Translations under genes and position numbers: made by a program | NCBI RefSeq assembly: GCF_014656295.1 | Contig: NZ_BNCD01000016.1 | Location: 1 to 64,000, forward strand | DNA from: Streptomyces sulfonofaciens | GTDB taxonomy: Bacteria; Actinomycetota; Actinomycetes; Streptomycetales; Streptomycetaceae | DNA: 64,000 nucleotides | Reading direction: 5' to 3' | Notes under the pieces: model-generated | What the model saw: the letters and a program-made list of their open reading frames with translations, nothing else | What the model was told of the DNA's origin: nothing | Database searches by the model: none | Part shown: positions 9,436 to 16,763 of the stretch, piece after piece | How positions within the stretch are numbered: position 1 is the first letter of the stretch | Layout of the letters: each line of letters opens with the position of its first letter

Positions 9436-9443
9436 ATCCCTGT

Positions 9444-9638
9444 ATGGCGATGACACTCCGGCTTCCCGACGACCTTGACGCGAAGCTCACCGAGCGTGCT
9501 CGTCGTGAGCATCGCAGCAAGCAGGAACTCGCTATCGAGGCCATCCGCGACGCCCAGAATCGGGCCGAGCTGAACGTCGATGGCGTCTTGGCCGAGCTGA
9601 TGGACAGCGATGCGGAGATCCTGGACTACCTGAAGTGA
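9444..9638 (+). CDS. RHH (CopG/Arc-type) antitoxin
   Basis: 64 residues. The N-terminus MAMTLRLPDDLDAKLTERAR has the alternating beta-strand and helix pattern of a ribbon-helix-helix DNA-binding domain, and the tail VDGVLAELMDSDAEILDYLK is the acidic part expected to mask the toxin. It overlaps the toxin start by 4 bases (GTGA), the usual antitoxin-toxin order. ATG at 9444 is preferred over the 9426 reading because the operator and -10 box sit just in front of it. Probably leaderless. Confidence 0.85.
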   Translation: MAMTLRLPDDLDAKLTERARREHRSKQELAIEAIRDAQNRAELNVDGVLAELMDSDAEILDYLK

Positions 9639-10027
9639 CCGAGGTGCGTTACATCCAGATCGACGAGATCCTGGCGATCGCTCGCACGGTCAACGGTACC
9701 GAGCATGGCGTGCGTGACATGGGACTCCTGGTCTCAGCGATCGAACGGCCCCGGACCCACGTGTTCGGGGCCGAGCTGTATCCCACGCTGCACGAGAAGG
9801 CAGCGGCCCTGCTGCACTCCGTTGCCCGCAATCACGCGTTGATCGACGGCAACAAGCGCACCGCCTGGCTCGCCATGCGCGTCTTCCTGCGGTTCAACGG
9901 CGTCAGCGCCAGTATCGCACCGCCGCACGTCTCCCTTGCCGGTCCGTTCGTCGAGGAAGTCGCGCAGGACGACATCGACGTACCGGCCATCTCCAAGCGC
10001 CTTTCGGTCTGGTTTCCTGTCTCCTGA
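9635..10027 (+). CDS. Doc/Fic-family death-on-curing toxin
   Basis: 130 residues. The Fic motif HxxxDGNKR is intact (NHALIDGNKRTAW), with the shortened Doc form and no N-terminal extension. Doc toxins phosphorylate EF-Tu and stop translation. The cognate RHH antitoxin lies immediately upstream with a 4-base overlap, so toxin translation depends on antitoxin translation. The pairing of Doc with an RHH antitoxin rather than Phd is well known in actinobacteria. No frameshift seen, so it is probably functional. Confidence 0.87.
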   Translation: MTEVRYIQIDEILAIARTVNGTEHGVRDMGLLVSAIERPRTHVFGAELYPTLHEKAAALLHSVARNHALIDGNKRTAWLAMRVFLRFNGVSASIAPPHVSLAGPFVEEVAQDDIDVPAISKRLSVWFPVS

Positions 10028-10251
10028 GGCTCGACGACGAGAGGATCGGGCGCGCGCGTGGCCGGCCCTCTCGCGCCGCCCGGCTTGGTCATGGACGCAG
10101 CCGGATCGGGCGGTACAGGACAGGGCCTCGCGCAGTCCTCAGGCCATGACGCACGTTTGACGCTCCAGGGGTCACCGGCGGTCAAATGCCTCGGAAACGT
10201 TATCTGACCTGGGGTTTCTTCCGTCTTCCGCTGCGGTGACACGATTGCGAC

Positions 10252-10283
10252 GACGCACCATGCGGAGTGCGTGGCGATTCTGG
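10252..10283. repeat. Right copy of 32-base direct repeat (methyltransferase gene end)
   Basis: Copy of 8836-8867 with one mismatch. Translation in the gene frame gives HHAECVAILVPV, still recognisable as the end of a TrmA/RlmD-type protein. Confidence 0.8.
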
Positions 10284-10364
10284 TGCCGGTGAAGCAGGGC
10301 GTTCGACTGCGGGCCGGGCGCCCGCGAGTGCGCCGGTCCCGTGGTTCGAAGTCCGTTACGCACG

Positions 10365-10381
10365 TCCTACGACAAGTAGGA
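10365..10381. promoter_or_regulatory. BlaI-type operator box 1
   Basis: Perfect dyad TCCTAC-GACAA-GTAGGA, 52 bases before the blaI GTG. Its core CTAC-N5-GTAG recurs at 13240-13252 and 13902-13914. BlaI/MecI repressors bind similar TACTACA/TGTAGTA-like dyads. Confidence 0.65.
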
Positions 10382-10432
10382 GGTGGGCGGGTAGCCTGTC
10401 CGCAACGACGGCGAAGGAAGGCGGACGGCGGG

Positions 10433-10867
10433 GTGGCGGGCCGAGGAGACGAGGGAGCCCAGGGGGCGTCCGGCAGGCGGGCGCGCGGGGAACTGGAGAG
10501 CGACGTGCTCGCCACGCTCTGGGCGGCCGGCGGTCCGCTGACCGCGCGGGACGTCCGGGAACGGCTGCCGGGGGACCTGGCCTACACGACCGTCCTGACC
10601 ATCCTGTCCCGGCTGTACGACAAGGGCATACTCGTACGGCACCGCGACGGCCGCGGCTACGCCTATGAGCCGGCCCGCGACGAAGCGTCGCACACCGCCC
10701 AGCGCATGCACTCCCTGCTGGAGGGCGGTTCCGATCGTGAGGCGGTGCTGGCCCGTTTCGTGTCGGAACTGTCCGAGCAGGACGAGAACGTGCTGCACCA
10801 GTTGCTGTCCGGGCACGGCGGCACACCTCCCGAGGCCGAGAGCAAGCGCTCCCCCGGGAAGCGGTGA
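10433..10867 (+). CDS. BlaI/MecI/CopY-family transcriptional repressor
   Basis: 144 residues. Winged helix at about 18-90: LESDVLATLWAAGGPLTARD, then LAYTTVLTILSRLYDKGILV, the recognition helix and wing typical of BlaI. The C-terminal dimer helix (HSLLEGGSDREAVLARFV) holds the cleavage region. GTG start at 10433 follows GAAGGAAG; the longer reading from 10271 runs through the operator and is rejected. The M56 protease gene follows after 4 bases and is the expected signal-transducing partner. Confidence 0.9.
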   Translation: MAGRGDEGAQGASGRRARGELESDVLATLWAAGGPLTARDVRERLPGDLAYTTVLTILSRLYDKGILVRHRDGRGYAYEPARDEASHTAQRMHSLLEGGSDREAVLARFVSELSEQDENVLHQLLSGHGGTPPEAESKRSPGKR

Positions 10868-10871
10868 GCCG

Positions 10872-11885
10872 GTGCTGGTCAGCGTCTATGTCCCGTTCCT
10901 CGTCACCGCGGCACTCGCGGTGCTCGCGCCCCCCGTGGCGCGTCGGCTGCCCCCACGCCCGGCAGCCTGGGCGCTGGCCTGTGCCGCGCTGGTAACGGCA
11001 GCCGGATGGGCGGGGTCCCTGGCCCTGCTGGCCTTCACCGGCGTTGCGCAGATTCCGCAGATCGCGGCGGAGGGCCGCTGGTCCGTGGCCGTGCTGCGCT
11101 CCGAGGACCCCGTCTCTTTCGTTGTCGCGGCCGGCAGCACCCTGGTGCTCACCGCAGGCGTCGTCTCGCTCGGTGTGGCCGCCGTCCGGCAGGGGCGCCA
11201 GTTGGTCCGGGCCCGTCGCGAGTGCGCACGGTTGCCCGGGCGGACGGAGCTGGCCGTGATCGACGACGACGCCGCGCTCGCCTTCGCGCTGCCCGGGGCA
11301 CCGGGACGGATCGTGGTCTCGCGCGGGATGCTGTGCTGTCTCGGCGACGAAGAGCGCACGGCCCTGCTCGCCCACGAGCGGGCGCATCTGCGAGGGCGTC
11401 ACCACATCTTCCGGTGCGTGTGGCGGCTCACCGCCGCCCTGAACCCGCTGCTGAGGCCGGTGGCCGTTGCGGGCGATTTCGTCCTGGAACGCTGGGCCGA
11501 CGAGGAGGCGGCCGAACGGGTCGGTGACCGTGCGGTCGTCGCCCACGCCGTCGGGCGTGCCGCCCTGGCGTCCGCCGGCGCGTCCCGTCCCGCCGCCCTG
11601 GCGGTGACCGGCGGGGCGGTGCCCCAGCGGGTACGGGCCCTGCTGGGCCCGCCCCCCGCTCGCCGGAGTCTGCCCCTGCTGGTGGGCGGCCTGCTGCTGG
11701 TCGCCTGCTGCGCGAGCCTGGCCAATGCCGCGTCCGACAGCGATCGGATGCTGGACAGCGCGCAGGGGGCGCTGTGCTCGGCGCATGCCGGTACCGCCAC
11801 CGCGGCGCCGGCCGACCATGGGCATGGGACGGACGGCTGCCGCATCGACCGCGATCGCCCGGAAAGCGGAGAGCAGCGCTTCTGA
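10872..11885 (+). CDS. M56-family (BlaR1-like) membrane zinc metallopeptidase
   Basis: 337 residues. Membrane helices at about 1-20, 35-60 and 80-105 and again at 275-300 (LPLLVGGLLLVACCASLANA). The zinc motif HExxH is present as LLAHERAHLRGRHH. It lacks the large penicillin-binding sensor domain of BlaR1, as is usual for actinobacterial M56 proteins. It probably cleaves the BlaI-family repressor encoded 4 bases upstream in response to an unknown envelope signal. GTG start at 10872. Confidence 0.85.
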   Translation: MLVSVYVPFLVTAALAVLAPPVARRLPPRPAAWALACAALVTAAGWAGSLALLAFTGVAQIPQIAAEGRWSVAVLRSEDPVSFVVAAGSTLVLTAGVVSLGVAAVRQGRQLVRARRECARLPGRTELAVIDDDAALAFALPGAPGRIVVSRGMLCCLGDEERTALLAHERAHLRGRHHIFRCVWRLTAALNPLLRPVAVAGDFVLERWADEEAAERVGDRAVVAHAVGRAALASAGASRPAALAVTGGAVPQRVRALLGPPPARRSLPLLVGGLLLVACCASLANAASDSDRMLDSAQGALCSAHAGTATAAPADHGHGTDGCRIDRDRPESGEQRF

Positions 11886-11899
11886 CCGGCTCGGAACCG

Positions 11900-12340
11900 A
11901 CGCTCACTCCATCGTCGGAGAGGCGCCTTCGTGGTCGCCCGGGCGGGACCGGGAGGAGCAGGGCGAAGGCGGCCGGTGCACGGCGGGCCAGGAGGAGACG
12001 GCTGCCGGGCGAGAGGGCCGGTTCGCGGGCGGGCGCGAGCCCGATGCCCGCTCCCGGCCCGGCGCCGGTGTGCCACGGGTCGAACAGCCGCGCGAAGTCG
12101 CCCGCCACGGTCCCCGCGTCGCTCACGAACGAAGGCGAGGCTTCGTCGAGTCACGAAGGCGAGGGTTTCGTCGAGTCCCGTACCGACGGCCATGCGGTGC
12201 CGCGGCCGTGCACCAGCGCGTTGTCCAGCAGGACGCCGAGCACCTTGGACACCGGCCCGGCCAGGCCCCGGACGTCCGCGGGCAGGTCCCGGGTGCCGCA
12301 CTCCGGACGTCGGCCCGCGTCGGCGAGCCACTCGGACGCC
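11900..12340 (-). pseudogene. Sensor histidine kinase remnant (HATPase domain)
   Basis: Two pieces in different frames on the reverse strand. First, an N-box region at about 12340-12180 containing LAGPVSKVLGVLLDNALVHG. Second, a G-box region at about 12126-11926 containing FARLFDPWHTGAGPGAGIGL. The 50 or so residues expected between N and G boxes are mostly gone and replaced by a 24-base tandem duplication with stops. No HisKA or membrane part is left. It may be the partner of the response regulator remnant at 16.2-16.5 kb on the same strand. Confidence 0.7.
12130..12178. repeat. 24/25-base tandem duplication inside the kinase remnant
   Basis: Units 12130-12153 and 12154-12178 both read CGAAGGCGAGG followed by a TTCGTCGAGTC block. 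The second unit has one extra base. This helps explain the frame loss of the pseudogene. Confidence 0.85.
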
Positions 12341-12408
12341 CACTCGCAACGCCGTCCAGGGCGCTGAAGGCGGGGATGCGGCGCCGGGGCATCTTCTTCA
12401 GGCGTCGG

Positions 12409-13086
12409 TCATCGCGGATCACCCGTCGAAGCGGCCTGCGGGGCGGGCCGAGTGGCGATGGCGGGTTCGGCCGTCAGCAGCGGCCGCAGCGCCCCATGGC
12501 TCAGGGAGCCGATCAGCGGGGTGGCCGAGCGGCGCAGCGCCAGGCTGACGAGGATGGCGATGGGGAACGCGAGGACGGCGGAACCGAGGACGTCGTGCGG
12601 GTAGTGGGCGCCGACGTAGACCCGGCTGAAGCCCTCCACCACGGCGAACACGGCAGCAATGGCGCTCAGACGGCGGTCCAGCAGGAGCAGCGCGGCCACG
12701 GTGGCGGCGGCCACAGTGCTGTGTCCGCTGGGGAAGGCGTAGTCCGAGGGCGCGGGGCAACTGTCGACGAGGTAGGCGTGGGGCATCGACCGGCAGGGCC
12801 GCACCTCGGTCACGATCTTCTTGACGACCTCGGCAGCGGCGAAGGCGGTCACGACGGCGATCGGCGCGGCCAACGCGAGGGCCATCGCCTGCGTGCCGCG
12901 GCGCCGCGCGGTCCACCAGCCTACGATCATGAGGATCGCGAAAACTCCCAGCCCGAGGTTGGTCCACACCTCCATCGGGGTGTTGAGCCACTTGGTGTCG
13001 CGGGCGAAGTCGGTGAACGCAGTGAACCACGCGCCGTCGATGCGGGATCCGTCGAAGGCCGGTTGCCCGGTTGCGGCCGCGGTCAT
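12409..13086 (-). CDS. PAP2-family membrane phosphatase
   Basis: 225 residues with five or six membrane helices. The phosphatidic acid phosphatase signature is complete: KIVTEVRP (motif 1), PSGHST (motif 2) and SRVYVGAHYPHDV (motif 3 with catalytic His). Such enzymes dephosphorylate lipid phosphates, for example undecaprenyl diphosphate or phosphatidic acid, at the outer membrane face. The BlaI-type box at 13240 lies about 155 bases upstream. A lipid-glycosyltransferase gene is divergent beyond the gap, suggesting a joint role in lipid metabolism. Confidence 0.88.
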   Translation of the reverse strand: MTAAATGQPAFDGSRIDGAWFTAFTDFARDTKWLNTPMEVWTNLGLGVFAILMIVGWWTARRRGTQAMALALAAPIAVVTAFAAAEVVKKIVTEVRPCRSMPHAYLVDSCPAPSDYAFPSGHSTVAAATVAALLLLDRRLSAIAAVFAVVEGFSRVYVGAHYPHDVLGSAVLAFPIAILVSLALRRSATPLIGSLSHGALRPLLTAEPAIATRPAPQAASTGDPR

Positions 13087-13239
13087 AGCGAGACGTCCTT
13101 CCGTCTGAGCACGTCGAGCGCGTACGGGACGAGTACGAGGCGACCGCCGTTCAGACCTGCGCCACCGCGGGGCTCATACGTGCGCGATGGCGTATCGGTG
13201 ACATCGCGGTGATGCCAAGGTGATCGCCCGGCAAATCTA

Positions 13240-13252
13240 CTACATCTTGTAG
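13240..13252. promoter_or_regulatory. BlaI-type operator box 2 (PAP2 gene)
   Basis: Dyad CTAC-ATCTT-GTAG, same half-sites and spacing as the blaI box, in an AT-rich stretch upstream of the PAP2 gene. Confidence 0.6.
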
Positions 13253-13901
13253 ATGTGGATGTGGGGGGGGTGCTGCCGAGTGGTGCGTGCAGGATCGGCG
13301 TCCGCCCTGATGGGCAGCCGGTCGGGGCGCCGGTGGACGGGCGCGCTGGCGGCAGGGGGTGGCGGCGTTGTGCCGGGCCGGATGGTGTGGGTGGTGGCGC
13401 GGCCGCCTGGTGGACTACTTGCTGAACGGTGTGGGGGCGGGGGACCCGGCGCGTTCGGCGCGCGGTGTGTGCCACGCGATGGCCCTGATCGGCGGGGAGC
13501 GTGAAATGACCGGCTGGGGCTGCTGCCAGGAGTGCGGCGATTGTGCCGCGGCGCACGGGGGCTGCCGTGCCGGCTCGCGGTGTCGCGGTGCTGTCGTCCC
13601 TCGGCTTGAATGCCACCGGTCATTGGCGCCTCGCCCCTCCGGGGTTCGGTGGGGACTGCGGCCCGTGTGTCGGCCGCAGGCGCCTCACGGTCCGCTCGAC
13701 CGGGGTGCGGCCGTGCCCGGCGGGTGCGGAGTCGAGCGATGGCGGTAGGCGGCGGTCCGGTCGTGACGACCGCGACGATGGCGGGGCCTGGTACGCGACT
13801 TTGTCCAGCCCGCTTGCGCCGAGGGCCTATCCGGCAAGCACCGGCGAGTGTGGCGGGTGAGTCCGGCCCCTCCCTGTGCTGAGATGATCACTTCCTGAAT
13901 T

Positions 13902-13914
13902 CTACATCATGTAG
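13902..13914. promoter_or_regulatory. BlaI-type operator box 3 (glycosyltransferase gene)
   Basis: Dyad CTAC-ATCAT-GTAG, extendable to CTACATnATGTAG. A -10-like TAGCTT overlaps its right edge, 136 bases before the GTG at 14056. Confidence 0.62.
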
Positions 13915-14055
13915 TAGCTTCGCCTTGCGGTGCCACCGCGGTCGAATCGTGGCCCGAGTTCGCGCACAGGCGCGGCCTGGGCCTGCCCGCGATGGCGTCT
14001 GGGCCGGGGCATGCTCGGCCGCTGCCCCCCTACTCCATCAGGAGGCTGATCGACC

Positions 14056-15390
14056 GTGCCCCACAGTGACGACCTGGCGCCGGAGTCGGTGGCTTCGCCG
14101 TCCGCCGCACCGCCGCAGGGCTCGTACGCTGGGCGGATTGCGATCATCTCCGCCGGTGTCGGCGCGGGCCATGACGGTGCGGCCGCGGGGCTGGCCGCGA
14201 GGCTGGCCGAGCACGGGTTCCTGCTGGACCGGCACGACTTCCTCGACCTGCTGCCCATCGGTGCGGGCCGACTGCTGTGCGGTGCCTACCGCTGCCTGCT
14301 GACCTGGGTGCCGGAGGGCTACCAGCGCCTGTACGCGGCCACCGACCGGGCTGCACGTCCTGGTGTGATGTGGCGGGTGCTGTTCCGCGCGGCCGAGCAG
14401 CGCATGCTGCGGGCGCTCGCGCCGGACACGCGCGCGGTCGTCTCGACCTACCCAGGGGCAGGCCAGGTACTCGGCGCGCTGCGCCGGCGCGGTCTGCTGA
14501 CGGTGCCGGCCTTCACCTATCTGACCGACTTCTCCGTCCACGCCCTGTGGGTGGCCCCTGGCGTCGACGCTCACCTGGCCGTGCATCCCGTGCCCGCGGC
14601 CCAGGCTCACGCGCAGGGGGCGGCCGCTGTCACCGTCGTCGGCCCCGTCACCGATCCGCGCTTCACTCGGGCCACCGCCAGGCAACGCGCCGCCGCCCGC
14701 GAGCGGTTCGCCCTGCCCGAGCACGCGCCCCTGGCCCTGCTGGTGGCCGGCTCGTGGGGAGTCGGCCCGGTGCGGCGCGCGGCCGCCGAGATACAGGAGA
14801 CCGGAGTTGCGGTGCCCGTGGTGGTGTGCGGCCGCAACCAGGCCCTTGCGGAGCAGTTGGGCCGGGACGGCATCGAGCACGCCTTCGGCTGGGTGGACGA
14901 CATGCCCGGCCTGATGCACGCCTGCGACGTCCTGGTCCAGAACGCGGGCGGCCTGACCTCGTTGGAGGCGTTCGCCGCCGGCCTGCCGGTGGCCAGCTAC
15001 CGCTGCATCCCCGGTCACGGCCACACCAACGCAGCCGCCCTGGACGAGGCGGGGCTGGCGGCCTGGGTCCGCGACCCGGCAGAACTCGGCCCGGTGCTGG
15101 CCGAACTCCTGCACGGGCCGCGTGGCCAGGGCCAGCGCGCGGCAGGGCTCGCCCTGCACCGCTCGGCCCCAGGACCGGTACCCGCCATCGCCGCCGGAAC
15201 CGGGCTACGGCCCGCGCAAGGCGCGCGGCCCGCACCGGCGCGCTTCCGAGGCAGGCGTCGGATCGCCGTGACGGCGGCCGCAGTGGCGGCCACGGTCTCC
15301 CTGGGTGTCGCCGTCCCGCTCGCCCACGGTCACAACGAGACGCCCGCCCGCTTCACCGCTGTCACCCATTACCTGCACGGAGACAGATGA
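14056..15390 (+). CDS. MurG/MGDG-synthase-like glycosyltransferase with C-terminal membrane anchor
   Basis: 444 residues. N-terminal acceptor-binding domain starts IAIISAGVGAGHDGAAAGLA, the glycine-rich loop of galactosyldiacylglycerol-synthase-like (GT28-type) enzymes. The C-terminal donor domain includes LLVAGSWGVGPVRRAA and the sugar-nucleotide site NAGGLTSLEAFAAGLPVASY. An extra hydrophobic segment at about 405-425 is unusual for the family and may anchor it. It should transfer a sugar to a lipid. GTG at 14056 has AGGAGG upstream; its stop overlaps the deacetylase start (ATGA), so the two are coupled. Confidence 0.8.
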   Translation: MPHSDDLAPESVASPSAAPPQGSYAGRIAIISAGVGAGHDGAAAGLAARLAEHGFLLDRHDFLDLLPIGAGRLLCGAYRCLLTWVPEGYQRLYAATDRAARPGVMWRVLFRAAEQRMLRALAPDTRAVVSTYPGAGQVLGALRRRGLLTVPAFTYLTDFSVHALWVAPGVDAHLAVHPVPAAQAHAQGAAAVTVVGPVTDPRFTRATARQRAAARERFALPEHAPLALLVAGSWGVGPVRRAAAEIQETGVAVPVVVCGRNQALAEQLGRDGIEHAFGWVDDMPGLMHACDVLVQNAGGLTSLEAFAAGLPVASYRCIPGHGHTNAAALDEAGLAAWVRDPAELGPVLAELLHGPRGQGQRAAGLALHRSAPGPVPAIAAGTGLRPAQGARPAPARFRGRRRIAVTAAAVAATVSLGVAVPLAHGHNETPARFTAVTHYLHGDR

Positions 15391-16208
15391 TGATCCCGGC
15401 CCGCCTCGCCCGTGCCGGCGCGCTCGCCGGGGCCGCAGTTCTGCCCGCGCTCGCTGCACTGCACGCCGCACCCGTGATCTCCACGCTCGGCCCGCTGCGC
15501 AACACGGTCATGCCCCGCCTGGCCGGCCAGGGCCGGTCGGACCATGTCGCCCTCACCTTCGATGACGGCCCCGACCACCTGTCCACCCCGCACTTCCTCG
15601 CCCTCCTCGACGCGCGAGGGCTGCGTGCCACCTTCTTTCTGCTCGGCTCGATGCTGGTCCGTTCACCCGGGTTGGCGAAGGAGACGGCCGCCGCCGGACA
15701 CGAGATCGCCGTCCACGGCTGGCACCACCGACCTCTGCTGCTGCGCGGCCCCCGCGCCACCTACGACGACCTCGCCCGCGCCCGCGACGCCGTGGCCGAC
15801 GCCACCGGCAGGCCACCCGTGCTCTTCCGGCCGCCGTACGGGGTGATGACCACCGCCGCCCACCTGGCCTGCCGCCGCCTCGGCCTGACCCCACTGCTGT
15901 GGACGTGCTGGGGCGAGGACTGGCGCAGGCGGGCCACCGCCCGGTCCGTCCGGAACACCGTCCTGCGCGATCTGCACGGCGGCGGCACCATCCTGCTGCA
16001 CGACTCCGACTGCACCTCCGCCACCGGCTCCTGGCGCACCACCCTCGCCGCGCTACCCCGCATCCTCGACACCTGCCAGGCGCGCGGATGGCAGGTCGGC
16101 CCCCTGCATGAGCACGGTGTCCCCGGCCTGCCCGGCCCAGTGAGTTCTCCGCTCGGCGAGACGGCGTCCCACGGCGAAGCCCACGCCGGTTCCGGCCGGA
16201 GCGTGTAG
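15387..16208 (+). CDS. Polysaccharide deacetylase (NodB/CE4)
   Basis: 273 residues. Hydrophobic N-terminus (about 8-30) is a signal or anchor. CE4 motifs in order: TFDDGPDH (Asp59, Asp60), HGWHH (metal ligands His110 and His114), RPPYG, WTCWGEDW and GTILLHD. It removes N-acetyl groups from a cell-surface sugar polymer or glycolipid. Start overlaps the glycosyltransferase stop by 4 bases. The last about 20 codons are antisense to the C-terminus of a response regulator remnant, so the tail may have been acquired by recombination. Confidence 0.88.
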   Translation: MMIPARLARAGALAGAAVLPALAALHAAPVISTLGPLRNTVMPRLAGQGRSDHVALTFDDGPDHLSTPHFLALLDARGLRATFFLLGSMLVRSPGLAKETAAAGHEIAVHGWHHRPLLLRGPRATYDDLARARDAVADATGRPPVLFRPPYGVMTTAAHLACRRLGLTPLLWTCWGEDWRRRATARSVRNTVLRDLHGGGTILLHDSDCTSATGSWRTTLAALPRILDTCQARGWQVGPLHEHGVPGLPGPVSSPLGETASHGEAHAGSGRSV

Positions 16209-16490
16209 CCGGGATCGGGCACGGTGGGATGAGCGGTGCGGGATTCTTGTCGATCCTCTGTGCAGGTAGCCGATGTACAGAGCGACGACATGGGAGGTGT
16301 CGCCGCCGTCGTGGGACCAGGCCGGTTCGAGGATGCGGGCCGCGCTGTGCGGGCGGCCGACGTGGCGCACCAGGAGGCGCGAGAGGGCGACCTCGTCGGG
16401 GGAGAGGCTCGGGGGCCTGCCGTCGCGGGTGACCTTGCGCGCCGCCCGCCGATCAAGAGGTTCGAGCCCGCGCGGGGAGTCGGGGCAGGG
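16175..16490 (-). pseudogene. OmpR-family response regulator remnant (DNA-binding domain)
   Basis: Reverse-strand reading from about 16490 gives LEPLDRRAARKVTRDGRP, then LSPDEVALSRLLVRHVGRP and SHVVALYIGYLH, the winged-helix domain with its YIGYLRRK element. A frame change near 16255 continues with PDPGYTLRPEP, matching the usual GVGYTLRPE ending. The receiver domain is absent. It overlaps the deacetylase 3' end in antisense. Confidence 0.7.
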
Positions 16491-16499
16491 GGCGGACCG

Positions 16500-16660
16500 G
16501 ATTCGCGTTGGTCAGCGGGGGCCGCGGCGGGTCCCGTGACGGTGACGCCCACGGCGCCTGGGTCGCGGGCCTGTGCTGCGGGCACGGCGTGCGCGGCCAG
16601 GTGGACGTCGCTGCCGGGTGCGCCCCTCAGGTACGGGAGTGGGGCGACGGGTTCGGATGG
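16500..16660 (-). pseudogene. Glycosyltransferase fragment, paralogue of the gene at 14056
   Basis: The reverse strand reads APGSDVHLAAHAVPAAQARD and continues VGVTVTGPAAAPADQRE. The intact protein has APGVDAHLAVHPVPAAQAHA followed by VTVVGPVTDPRFTR at the corresponding place. Only about 50 residues survive, with the preceding segment shortened. Confidence 0.65.
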
Positions 16661-16763
16661 GTGCTGGGGACATGGGTGCGCGGTCTCCTCCTGGGAGGTG
16701 CGGGTGTGGGGGCTGGGTGGCGCAAGACCGGCGGCGACCGTGCCGTCAGGCAGGTCCCCGTCC

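Larger units (their letters stand above)
10028..10432. other. Intergenic: island right edge and blaI promoter region
   Basis: The first 220 bases show no recognisable gene. 10252-10283 repeats the methyltransferase 3' end. The blaI operator dyad is at 10365-10381. A TTCGAA-containing stretch near 10346 resembles a tRNA T-loop but has no supporting stems. Confidence 0.6.
13087..14055. other. Long divergent intergenic region with two BlaI-type boxes
   Basis: 969 bases without a credible gene; the open frames present have no recognisable protein. BlaI-type dyads sit near each end (13240-13252 and 13902-13914), each close to the gene it would control. Both ends are visibly AT-richer than the middle. 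Confidence 0.65.

Noticed and set aside
10335..10365. A possible tRNA T-arm (GGTTCGAAGTCC)
   Set aside because: No matching stem pairs, anticodon arm or acceptor stem could be drawn around it.
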